DNA of 64,000 nucleotides from Massilia frigida (lineage in GTDB: Bacteria > Pseudomonadota > Gammaproteobacteria > Burkholderiales > Burkholderiaceae_D), in NCBI RefSeq assembly GCF_011682175.1, contig NZ_WHJG01000002.1, forward strand, positions 248,001-312,000. The letters run 5' to 3'. Shown piece by piece: positions 38,346 through 45,509 of this stretch. The position numbers and the translations under genes are program-made. Positions within the stretch are counted from its first letter, which is position 1. Each line of letters begins with the position of its first letter. The notes below the pieces were generated by a model that saw only the letters and a list, made by a program, of their open reading frames with translations, did no database searches and had not been told where the DNA came from.

Positions 38346-38684
38346 TCAGGCGTAGACGTCGATGATATTGCCGGAGGAAGTGGCAGACGGCGCGCCGGCG
38401 GTGGGAGTCGCGGCCGTGGCGGATGGCGCGCTGGGAACGGCCGCCGCCGGCGTGGCGGCACTGCCACTTTCCTGGTCGATGCGCTGCCGCACCTGGGTGA
38501 TGCGCGCAGAGATCGCCTGGATATCGGATTTGCCCTGCGGCGTGTCGGCGCTGGCGCAATTGACGCAGTCGGACAACTGCTGCTGATAGCGCTGCAATTG
38601 CGCTTGCAGGGTCACGGGCGACGGTTTCGCGGCGCCATAGGCATACGCGGCGCTGCTGGTACTGCTGGCGATGGCTTGCGTCAT
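38346..38684 (-). CDS. Hypothetical protein, Ala/Ser/Thr-rich, with CxxC
   Basis: 112 residues beginning MTQAIASSTSSAAYAYGAAK. A central helical part (LQAQLQRYQQQLSDCVNC) holds a C-x-x-C pair and TPQGKSDIQAISARITQVRQ; the C-terminal 45 residues are low-complexity Ala/Pro/Thr/Ser. No signal peptide is obvious. Similar small proteins are common in this bacterial family, but I know no function. 43 bases after the MXKDX gene. Confidence 0.65.
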   Translation of the reverse strand: MTQAIASSTSSAAYAYGAAKPSPVTLQAQLQRYQQQLSDCVNCASADTPQGKSDIQAISARITQVRQRIDQESGSAATPAAAVPSAPSATAATPTAGAPSATSSGNIIDVYA

Positions 38685-38727
38685 ACGGCCTCCTGGAAAC
38701 GCCCGGCGCTGCGGCCGGGCACCACGT

Positions 38728-38976
38728 TTACTTCTTCATCTCGTCCTTGGCCATCGCGTCTTTCTTCATTCCATCCTTGGCCATCGCATCCTTGCCCATG
38801 GCGTCTTTCTTCATGCCATCCTTAGCCATGTGATCCTTCTGCATGGCCGGCTTGTGCATGGCATCCTTGCTCATGCCATCCTTGGCCATCTCATCCTTCT
38901 TCATGGCATCCTGAGCATACACGGAAGAGGACAGCATCAGGCATGCGGCGATCAGGGCGGTGGTAACGTTTTTCAT
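38728..38976 (-). CDS. Pentapeptide MXKDX repeat protein, exported
   Basis: 82 residues: signal peptide MKNVTTALIAACLMLSSSVYA, then about 11 consecutive five-residue units of the form M-x-K-D/P-x (MKKDE MAKDG MSKDA MHKPA and so on). This is the family known as pentapeptide MXKDX repeat protein. The methionine density suggests metal binding (copper/silver) or scavenging of oxidants, but neither is established here. It follows the MsrP-like gene by 73 bases. Confidence 0.92.
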   Translation of the reverse strand: MKNVTTALIAACLMLSSSVYAQDAMKKDEMAKDGMSKDAMHKPAMQKDHMAKDGMKKDAMGKDAMAKDGMKKDAMAKDEMKK

Positions 38977-39049
38977 GGTATTTCCTTCAAAGTGAGTGAA
39001 CAGGATAAGTACTGCTTGCGGGTGGTGCGGGACAGCGATCGGAAACCGG

Positions 39050-39832
39050 TCAACTGCCGCCGAACCAGTTATACCCCTGGTTTTCCCAGTAGCCGCCAGG
39101 GTAGGTATTGGTCACGAAAATGGCCTGGATATGCTTCGGATTCTTGTAGCCGAGCTTGGTCGGCATGCGCAGCTTCATCGGAAAGCCGTAGCGCGGCGGC
39201 AAGGGCTGGTCGTCGTAGGTCAGCGCCATCAGGGTTTGCGGATGCAGCGCCGTAGCCATGTCGATGCTCGTGAAATAATCGTCGGCGCATTGAAAGCCCA
39301 CGTATTTGGCGCTCAGGTCGGCGCCCACATGGCGCAGGAAATGCCCGAACGACACCCCGCCCCATTTGCCGATCGCGCTCCAGCCTTCCACGCAGATATG
39401 GCGCGTGATCTGGTCCTGCTGCGGCAGCGCGCGCAGCCGGGCCAGGGTCCACGGCTTGCGGTCGGCCACCATGCCGCCCAGCTCCAGGCGCCAGGCCTCG
39501 CCATCGATCTCGCGCACCTCGTCCTCGCCATAAAAGGCATTGAAGGGAAACGGCCGCGTGATCATGCTGGCCGGATAAGTAGGCGCCAGACGCGCCGGAT
39601 CGAACAGCAAGCCCTGGACCCGGTCGTTGAAGCGCGAGATGCCCGTCAGCGCCTGCTCGATGCTGTCCTGGTCGCTGGTGGAGCAGCCGGTTAGCAAGCT
39701 CAGGCCGCCCAGGGTCAGGCTGCGCTCCAGGAAGGCCCGGCGCGATGGCTGGGCGATGCGCTTGACGGCATCGGCCAGCATGGCGGCACCCTCGGCGGGA
39801 ATGGCGATGTCGCGTGGTTTGAACAGTGTCAT
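39050..39832 (-). CDS. Molybdopterin-dependent oxidoreductase (MsrP/sulfite oxidase fold)
   Basis: 260 residues from the ATG at 39832. A twin-arginine-like SRRAFLERSLTLGG followed by LLTGC suggests Tat export, possibly with a lipid anchor. The Mo-pterin domain has the cysteine ligand in HICVEGWSAIGKWGGV and the conserved ALTYDDQPLPPRYGFPMKLR loop. MsrP reduces methionine sulfoxide in periplasmic proteins; this is a shorter relative. The adjacent upstream gene encodes its probable cytochrome b electron donor (27-base gap). Confidence 0.88.
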   Translation of the reverse strand: MTLFKPRDIAIPAEGAAMLADAVKRIAQPSRRAFLERSLTLGGLSLLTGCSTSDQDSIEQALTGISRFNDRVQGLLFDPARLAPTYPASMITRPFPFNAFYGEDEVREIDGEAWRLELGGMVADRKPWTLARLRALPQQDQITRHICVEGWSAIGKWGGVSFGHFLRHVGADLSAKYVGFQCADDYFTSIDMATALHPQTLMALTYDDQPLPPRYGFPMKLRMPTKLGYKNPKHIQAIFVTNTYPGGYWENQGYNWFGGS

Positions 39833-39858
39833 GATGGAGTTTTCCTGAACGGTGATTG

Positions 39859-40455
39859 TTAGCGGCCGCGCAGCATGGCCAGCAGGGTGCGCGGCACCAG
39901 GGCCACCATCGCCACGTGCACGACGATGAAGGCGCACAGGCCGCCCATCGCAAAAAAATGCACCAGGCGCGCGCCTTCATAGCCACCCATCAGCACGCGC
40001 AGCAGGGGAAACTGCACCGATTTCCACAGCACCAGCCCGGACAGCACCAGCACGATGCTGTCGAGCATGACGAACAGGTAAGCCAGGCGCTGCACGCTGT
40101 TGTAGCGGCGCGGATCGGCATGGGCCAGCTTGCCTTTCAGCGCAGCGCCCATGTCGAGCAGCAACTGGCGTGGCGAAATCGGGAAGAACTGGCGCCGCAA
40201 GCGTCCCGACACCAGATTGAGCAGCAAATACAGGATGCCGTTGGCCAGCAGCAGCCACATCGCGGCGAAGTGCCATTGCAGTGCACCGCCCAGCCAGCCG
40301 CCCAGGGTGATTCCAGGGGGAATGGCAAAGCCGAGAAAGGCGGTCGCGTTGTAGATGCGCCAGCCGCTGGCGACCAGCAGCACCACGGCGAGCGCATTGA
40401 GCCAGTGGGTCAGGCGCAGCCAGAGCGGATGGATGGTGCGCGCATCGCGCCTCAT
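39859..40455 (-). CDS. Cytochrome b/b6-type membrane protein, probable electron donor to the molybdoenzyme
   Basis: 198 residues from ATG 40455. Four or five transmembrane helices with candidate haem-ligating histidines in RLTHWLNALAVVLLVASGW, LQWHFAAMWLLL and RLVHFFAMGGLCAFIVVHVA. Matches the YdhU/cytochrome b561-type (PF01292) proteins paired with periplasmic molybdoenzymes. A short overlapping leader frame (40452-40565) precedes it. Confidence 0.85.
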   Translation of the reverse strand: MRRDARTIHPLWLRLTHWLNALAVVLLVASGWRIYNATAFLGFAIPPGITLGGWLGGALQWHFAAMWLLLANGILYLLLNLVSGRLRRQFFPISPRQLLLDMGAALKGKLAHADPRRYNSVQRLAYLFVMLDSIVLVLSGLVLWKSVQFPLLRVLMGGYEGARLVHFFAMGGLCAFIVVHVAMVALVPRTLLAMLRGR

Positions 40456-40601
40456 CGCGCGCCCCCGGCGGCCGCACCCTTTTTGACTTGGCGGCAAGAA
40501 GCGGCATATGATGCCGGCGCGGCGCCGGACCTTGTCAATACGGTGAAGGTGGGAAACGGTTTCATGGACTTTGCCTGTTTATGAATGACACTGACAGGTA
40601 G

Positions 40602-40627
40602 TTCGCAACGCGCCCGGGATTGGTTAC
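40602..40627 (-). promoter_or_regulatory. Candidate ECF sigma (SigF-type) promoter
   Basis: On the leftward strand GTAACC (40627-40622), 16 bases, then CGAA (40605-40602). This is exactly the GTAACC-N16-CGAA promoter I recall for Caulobacter crescentus SigF, whose anti-sigma is NrsF. It points at the cytochrome b / MsrP-like genes and lies 64 bases before the divergent sigma gene. Confidence 0.65.
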
Positions 40628-40654
40628 AGCCCAGGAAAAATATGTCGCAAAATA

Positions 40655-40667
40655 ATTTATATCGATC
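40655..40667. repeat. 13-base repeat ATTTATATCGATC, copy 1
   Basis: The 13-mer ATTTATATCGATC lies 24 bases before the sigma factor start. An identical copy is at 41994-42006, upstream of the sigma-54 activator. In GC-rich DNA such an AT-rich shared word is unlikely by chance and may be a promoter or operator element. Confidence 0.5.
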
Positions 40668-40690
40668 AAACGCTGTTACTAAAGGCCCCG

Positions 40691-41263
40691 ATGGAACGAA
40701 TACCTGAGGTAAGCAGCTTGCGCAGCACGGAATTGCGCTTGCACGCCCTGTTCTTGCAAGGACTCGACGGCGACGCCCAGGCCTACCGCGTCTTCTTGCA
40801 GGCGACGGCGTCGCATTTGCGGGCCTTCCTGCGGCGGCGCCTGAACCGCTGGCCGGACGAGGTCGAAGATCTGGTGCAGGAATCGCTGCTGGCGATCCAT
40901 AACCAGCGCCTGAGTTACGATACCGGCGTGCCGCTGACGGCGTGGATGGTGGCGATTGCCCGCTACAAGCTGGTCGACTGGATGCGCCGCCATGCGCGCC
41001 GCGACGCCCTGACCGAGCCGCTGCCCGACGAAGACGCTTTCTTTTCCAGCGCCGACGCCGATGCCGGCGAGGCGCGGCGCGACCTGGGCAAGCTGCTGGC
41101 CACCCTGCCGGTCAAGCAGCGCGAGGCGATCGTCTACACCAAGCTCGACGGCCTGTCGGTGCGCGAAGCGGCCGACGCCCTGCAAATGACCGAAGCGGCG
41201 GTCAAGGTGTCCGTCCACCGCGGCTTGAAAACCCTGGCAACCCTTTTGAAGGATGCGCTATGA
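40691..41263 (+). CDS. ECF-type RNA polymerase sigma factor (SigF/NrsF-associated)
   Basis: 190 residues. Region 2 contains DEVEDLVQESLLAIHNQRLS and WMVAIARYKLVDWMRRHARR; region 4 contains LPVKQREAIVYTKLDGLSVR and EAADALQMTEAAVKVSVHRG, the DNA-binding helix-turn-helix. Its stop overlaps the start of the NrsF-like anti-sigma gene (ATGA). Divergent MsrP-like genes carry a SigF-like promoter, so they are its likely targets, in line with a role in heavy-metal or oxidative stress. Confidence 0.93.
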   Translation: MERIPEVSSLRSTELRLHALFLQGLDGDAQAYRVFLQATASHLRAFLRRRLNRWPDEVEDLVQESLLAIHNQRLSYDTGVPLTAWMVAIARYKLVDWMRRHARRDALTEPLPDEDAFFSSADADAGEARRDLGKLLATLPVKQREAIVYTKLDGLSVREAADALQMTEAAVKVSVHRGLKTLATLLKDAL

Positions 41264-41901
41264 ACACAGATGACTTGATTGACATGCTCTCCAGCGGCCC
41301 GGACGTGCGCGTGCAGGCGGCCCCGGCCCGCACCGCCCTGCTGCCGCTGGCCGCCGGCTTGCTCGCCAGCACCTTCATCGTGCTGGCCGGGCTGGGCCTG
41401 CGCGCCGACCTGGCCCAGGCCGCCACCCTGGCGCCGTTCTGGACCAAGCTTGCCTTCTCGCTCGCCTTGGCAGCGGCCGGCGCGCTGGCGCTCAAACGCC
41501 TGGCCACGCCGGGCGCGCGCACCGCCATGCTAGCGCTGCTGCTGAGCGCGCCGGTCGTGCTGATCTGGTGTCTGGCGGCAATGATGCTGTGGCAAGCGGC
41601 GCCCGAGCTGCGCGCCGAGCTGTTCTGGGGCCGTACCTGGCGCAGCTGCCCGCTGCTGATCGCGCTGATCTCGCTGCCCCTGTTCGGCACCGCGCTGCAC
41701 GTCGTGCGCAACCTGGCGCCCACCCGCCTGCGACTGGCAGGCGCGGCCGCCGGATTCGGCGCCGGCGCGGCCGCCGCCGCCGTGTACTGCCTGCATTGCC
41801 CCGAGGCAAGCGCGGTATTCGTCGGCTTCTGGTACCTGCTCGGGATGCTGATCCCGGCGGCCGTCGGGGCCCTGATCGGCCCGCGCGTGCTTGCATGGTA
41901 G
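41260..41901 (+). CDS. NrsF-like (DUF1109) membrane anti-sigma factor
   Basis: 213 residues, coupled by ATGA to the sigma gene. Short cytoplasmic N-terminus MNTDDLIDMLSSGPDVRVQA, then about six transmembrane helices; the cysteine pair in AVYCLHCPEASAVFVGFWYL matches the two conserved cysteines reported as needed for NrsF signalling in Caulobacter. Expected to hold the sigma factor at the membrane until a metal or oxidant is sensed. Confidence 0.9.
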   Translation: MNTDDLIDMLSSGPDVRVQAAPARTALLPLAAGLLASTFIVLAGLGLRADLAQAATLAPFWTKLAFSLALAAAGALALKRLATPGARTAMLALLLSAPVVLIWCLAAMMLWQAAPELRAELFWGRTWRSCPLLIALISLPLFGTALHVVRNLAPTRLRLAGAAAGFGAGAAAAAVYCLHCPEASAVFVGFWYLLGMLIPAAVGALIGPRVLAW

Positions 41902-41993
41902 TTTGCATTTTCCATGCCATGTCGCGAACTCGTGCGCAACAAAATCAGTATTGAGCTAGATCAAAGTTTGTGCAGATAGGAGCACGTATAGTG

Positions 41994-42006
41994 ATTTATA
42001 TCGATC
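41994..42006. repeat. 13-base repeat ATTTATATCGATC, copy 2
   Basis: Identical to 40655-40667. It is followed at once by a 7-base hairpin GGCTCAA / TTGAGCC (42009-42029, loop of 7), which may act as an operator or weak terminator in the nrsF to activator gap. No other feature was seen in 41902-42074. Confidence 0.5.
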
Positions 42007-42074
42007 CGGGCTCAACGAACATTTGAGCCTTGTCAAACATTGTGCAACTTTCTTTGACCGGGAGAATGACGCGC

Positions 42075-43439
42075 ATGCTAGCCCGACTGGCCCTCCCACT
42101 CTGGATCCACGCGTTTGAACCGGTCAGTGCGGCAGTGCGCGCCAAGGTGGCGGCGGCGCTGGAACAGGCCGGGCTGGAGCCGCAAGCGGGCGGCGCCCTG
42201 ACGGCCGGCTTCGGCCTGGTCTTGATCGATGGCGTCGATAGCGCCGTGCTGGAGCGGGTGCGGCCCCTGGCCGCCGGCGCCAGCGTGCTCGCCATCGCCG
42301 TGGGTGCGCGCGCGCCGGCCACGGCCGACATGTGGGCCCTGCTGGACGCCGGCGTCTTCGATGTGCTCAGCTGGACCGATGCCAGCGGCGACGCCGCCCA
42401 GGTGCGGGCCCGCCTGGAGCGGCGCGACGCCCTGCAGCGCCTGGCCGACTCGCCCGCCGTGAGCAATTGCCTGGTCGGGGTCAGCCCGGCCTGGCGCGCG
42501 CTGGTGCACAGCGTGGTCGAAGTGGCCGCCTTCACCGAGTCGCCGGTGCTCATCACTGGCGAAACCGGCACCGGCAAGGACCAGATTGCGCAACTGATCC
42601 ACCGCCTCGGCGGGCGCGGCGAGCTTACCGTGCTCGACTGCACCACCCTCACGCCCGAGCTGGCCGGCAGCGAGCTGTTCGGCCACGAGCGCGGCGCCTT
42701 TACCGGGGCCGCCAACGCGCGCGACGGCGCCTTCGCGCTGGCCGACGGCGGCGTGCTGTTCCTCGACGAAGTGGGCGAACTGCCGCTGCCGCTGCAAGCG
42801 CAATTGCTGCGCGTGCTGCAAGAACACACCTATAAACGGGTGGGCAGCAATACCTGGCAGCATTCGCACTTCCGGCTGGTGTGCGCCACCAACCGCAGCC
42901 TGGAAGAGGAGGTGGCCAATGGGCGCTTCCGGGCCGACCTGTACCACCGCATCGCGGCCTGGCGCTGCCGCACCCCGCCCCTGCGCGAACGCAGCGACGA
43001 CGTGCTGCCGCTGGCGCGCCATTTCCTGGCGCTGCTGGCCGGGCCGGGCGTGCCGTGCGAATTCGACGACGCCGTGCGCGAATTCCTGCTGCTGCGCCAA
43101 TACCCCGGCAACGTGCGCGAGCTGCGCCAGACCGTCGCGCGCCTGTGGTACCGCCACAGCGGCCCGGGCCCGATCACCATCGGCGACCTCGCGCCCGACG
43201 AGCGGCCCGCGCGTGGCGGCATGGCGGCCTGCTGGCCCGATGTGCGCTTCGAGAGCGCGATCCGCGAGGCCATCGATTTGCGCATCGGCCTGGCGCGCAT
43301 CAGCCAAGCCGCGGCCGACATCGCGATCCAGCTGGTGCTGGAACAGGAAGGCGACAACAACCAGCGCGCCGCGCTGCGCCTGGGCGTGACCGACCGCGCG
43401 CTGCAAATCCGGCGCAAGGCGTGGGCCGATGCGCACTGA
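42075..43439 (+). CDS. Sigma-54-dependent transcriptional activator
   Basis: 454 residues from ATG 42075 with GGGAG about 10 bases ahead; ATG 42066 is possible. Residues 1-140 form a degenerate receiver-like domain (VLIDGVDS, MWALLDAGVFDVLSW). The AAA+ domain has Walker A GETGTGKD (162-169), the sigma-54-contacting loop GAFTGA (207-212), Walker B VLFLDEVGELPLP and an arginine finger region. The C-terminal Fis-like HTH reads LVLEQEGDNNQRAALRLGVT. No histidine kinase gene is adjacent. It converges on the eight-gene cluster 43453-51461, whose promoter is sigma-54-like, and is its probable activator. Confidence 0.93.
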   Translation: MLARLALPLWIHAFEPVSAAVRAKVAAALEQAGLEPQAGGALTAGFGLVLIDGVDSAVLERVRPLAAGASVLAIAVGARAPATADMWALLDAGVFDVLSWTDASGDAAQVRARLERRDALQRLADSPAVSNCLVGVSPAWRALVHSVVEVAAFTESPVLITGETGTGKDQIAQLIHRLGGRGELTVLDCTTLTPELAGSELFGHERGAFTGAANARDGAFALADGGVLFLDEVGELPLPLQAQLLRVLQEHTYKRVGSNTWQHSHFRLVCATNRSLEEEVANGRFRADLYHRIAAWRCRTPPLRERSDDVLPLARHFLALLAGPGVPCEFDDAVREFLLLRQYPGNVRELRQTVARLWYRHSGPGPITIGDLAPDERPARGGMAACWPDVRFESAIREAIDLRIGLARISQAAADIAIQLVLEQEGDNNQRAALRLGVTDRALQIRRKAWADAH

Positions 43440-43452
43440 CGCCGGACGCGCT

Positions 43453-44178
43453 TCAATGCCCGATCAGGCGCAGCAGGTTTTGGCCCAGCACCAGCGCCTC
43501 GTCGTCCCGCGCCAGGCCCAGCATGCCGATCTTGGCCAGCTCCACGCCCGGATGCAGCCACGGACCGTCGGAGCCGAACAGCAGCTTGTGCGCGCCGGCG
43601 CGCCGCACCGCCATCTCCAGCAGGTCGAAGCGGCGCACCCCGGCGCTGTCGGCGTAGATGTTGCGGTGGCGCGCCAGATGGTCGACCAGCGCCAGCTGCG
43701 CGCTCCAGTCGTCGGCAAAGCTGCCCAGGTGCGGCAGGATGAAGTTCACGTCGGGGAACTGGCTGGCCAGCAGTTCGGCCACCGCCACCTCGCCCGTCAC
43801 GTCGTACAGCACCGGCAGGCGGAAGAAGCGCGCGGTCTCGCACACCTCGCGCGAAATGCGCGCGTCGTGCCGGTGCAGCTTGATGCCCACGAAGCCGTAC
43901 TCCTCCACCGCCACCCGCACCATGGCGCGCACCCGCCCGCGGTCGCGCTGCGCATGCACGAAGGCGAAGCCGTAGAAGCGGCCCGGGTCGGCGGCCACGA
44001 TGCGCGCCACGCTGCGGTTGGCCTGCGCATAGTCGGAGTGAAACGCGGCCAAGAGCACCGTGCGCGCGATGCCGGCCTGGCGTGCCCGCGCCAGGTAGCG
44101 TTCGAGGCCGGCGTCGCTGTCCCACGGGCCGGAAAAGCCGTCGCCCTCGCCCGCATGGCAATGGCAGTCGATGATCAT
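43453..44178 (-). CDS. Amidohydrolase (PF04909 type), last gene of the sigma-54 cluster
   Basis: 241 residues starting MIIDCHCHAGEG, in which H-x-H is the usual metal-binding pair. Further motifs are GIKLHRHDARIS, FILPHLGSFADDW and LLFGSDGPWLHPG with the catalytic Asp, typical of the amidohydrolase_2 (ACMSD/TIM-barrel) family. An in-frame extension upstream is rejected because it runs through the neighbouring gene. The ATG overlaps the previous gene's stop (ATGA). Substrate unknown; the context suggests a modification or turnover step for a cluster product. Confidence 0.88.
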   Translation of the reverse strand: MIIDCHCHAGEGDGFSGPWDSDAGLERYLARARQAGIARTVLLAAFHSDYAQANRSVARIVAADPGRFYGFAFVHAQRDRGRVRAMVRVAVEEYGFVGIKLHRHDARISREVCETARFFRLPVLYDVTGEVAVAELLASQFPDVNFILPHLGSFADDWSAQLALVDHLARHRNIYADSAGVRRFDLLEMAVRRAGAHKLLFGSDGPWLHPGVELAKIGMLGLARDDEALVLGQNLLRLIGH

Positions 44179-44825
44179 AGATCGAGCACGATGCGGCGGC
44201 CGCCCTGGCGCCGCCATGTGCCGCTGCTGCCGCCACCGCTGCTTCTGCCCCGGAGGGCAGGCGAGGACTCGCGCAGTTGCGGCATGTGGCAGCGCAGCGC
44301 CGCATCGAGCGCCTGGCGCGCGGCGCGCTGCGGATCGGCACCCTGCCCCGCCAAGCCGGCCTGCTGCGCCGCCGTGCCGGCGATGCGCACGAAGCGGCGC
44401 GCCATTTCCAGCTCGCGCTCTTCGCCTTCCAGGCCGACCGTTTCCATCTCCAGCGCCTTGGCCAGGGCGCCGCCAAGCGCGCCGCCGATGGCCGTGCCCA
44501 CGCCAGGAATCGGAATGAAGGACCCGAGCGCGCTGCCCACGAACGGCAGCGCGGTCTTGGCCAGGCCCTTGAGCATGCCGCCGAGCGGCTTGGCGACCTT
44601 GCCGATGAAGGAGCCGACCTTTTTGACGCCCTTCCAGATCCCCTTGAACATATTGCCGAGGAACTGTTCGAGTTCTTCCTCGCTGGCGACCGACATCAGT
44701 TCCATCGCCAGCGCGATTTCTTCCTGCTCCCCGAAGGGACCGGGCACTTCGAATTCGAGCATTTCCAGTTCGCCCATCTCGGCCTGCTGGCGGCATTTGG
44801 CACAAGCACATCCTGACCCTTGCAT
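44175..44825 (-). CDS. Glycine-zipper protein, paralogue B
   Basis: 216 residues. N-terminal CxCxxC (GSGCACAKC), then the acidic leader GELEMLEFEVPGPF; helix EEELEQFLGNMFKGIWKGVK; a long hydrophobic glycine-zipper stretch (SALGSFIPIPGVGTAIGGAL, then GGALAKAL); a charged helix ERELEMARRFVRIAG; and the C-terminal signature TWRRQGGRRIVLDL. The same order of elements appears in 50072-50791 and 50850-51461. No signal peptide. The glycine zipper resembles pore-forming peptides, but activity is unknown. 36 bases after the GIY-YIG gene. Confidence 0.8.
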   Translation of the reverse strand: MQGSGCACAKCRQQAEMGELEMLEFEVPGPFGEQEEIALAMELMSVASEEELEQFLGNMFKGIWKGVKKVGSFIGKVAKPLGGMLKGLAKTALPFVGSALGSFIPIPGVGTAIGGALGGALAKALEMETVGLEGEERELEMARRFVRIAGTAAQQAGLAGQGADPQRAARQALDAALRCHMPQLRESSPALRGRSSGGGSSGTWRRQGGRRIVLDL

Positions 44826-44861
44826 GATATTCTCCTTCAGTTGATGAAGCGTTGGCGAACG

Positions 44862-45509
44862 TTAGCGCCAGGATTCGCCGAACAGCTCGGCCTCCAGCTC
44901 GGTGCGCGTGTTGGTCAGCGTCGGGTTTTTCGTGGCGTTCGGTCCCGACTTGACACCCATATTCTTGTGCAGATCCTTTTCCACGGCGCGGCGCTGGTCG
45001 TCCGTCAGGGCGGTTTTGGCGACGAAGACCGTATGCTTGGCCACGTCCAGTCCCAGCATGGTGGCGCACAGGAGATGCTGCTGGAGCCGGCGCTTCACGC
45101 TATCGCTCTGGCCGCTGTAGGCGCGCTTGCCTGTCGGACCATCGAACTCGATCAGGTAGAGGCCCGCCACATTGGCGTCCGGCGAGCGCACCGCATCGCG
45201 CAGCGAGCCAATGCGTTTGTACTGTGGCGCGCCGCCCCCCATCTTGTCGAGTGCCGGTTTGATGGTCTTGGGTGTTTCATCCTGCGGCTCGTCGGCGTCG
45301 GCGTCGGGCGCAGGGCCGTACCCATACGGTTCCGGCCAGGGAGCCAGCACCGGGTAACGCCAGCCGCCCCACGCCGGCCCGCGTGGCGCTGGCGGCCTGG
45401 CCGGCCAGGTGCGCCCCATCGGGGGCCGTGGCGCGCGCGCCGGCGCCCCACGGCGCGCGCCGCGCTCTTGTTCCATCCCGAATTCCAGCATTTCAAATTC
45501 CGTATTCAT
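44862..45509 (-). CDS. GIY-YIG domain protein with acidic EMLEF leader
   Basis: 215 residues; AAGGAGGG directly ahead of the ATG decides the start. The N-terminus MNTEFEMLEFGMEQE shares EMLEF with paralogue B. A Pro/Arg-rich linker (residues 20-90) follows, then a GIY-YIG-like domain: VAGLYLIEFDGPTGKRAYSG, then QSDSVKRRLQQH. The canonical second half (Y-I-G) is replaced by AYSG, and the usual C-terminal Glu/Asn residues are not obvious. A nuclease function is possible but unproven. Overlaps the 3' end of the PLP enzyme gene by 17 bases. Confidence 0.78.
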   Translation of the reverse strand: MNTEFEMLEFGMEQERGARRGAPARAPRPPMGRTWPARPPAPRGPAWGGWRYPVLAPWPEPYGYGPAPDADADEPQDETPKTIKPALDKMGGGAPQYKRIGSLRDAVRSPDANVAGLYLIEFDGPTGKRAYSGQSDSVKRRLQQHLLCATMLGLDVAKHTVFVAKTALTDDQRRAVEKDLHKNMGVKSGPNATKNPTLTNTRTELEAELFGESWR

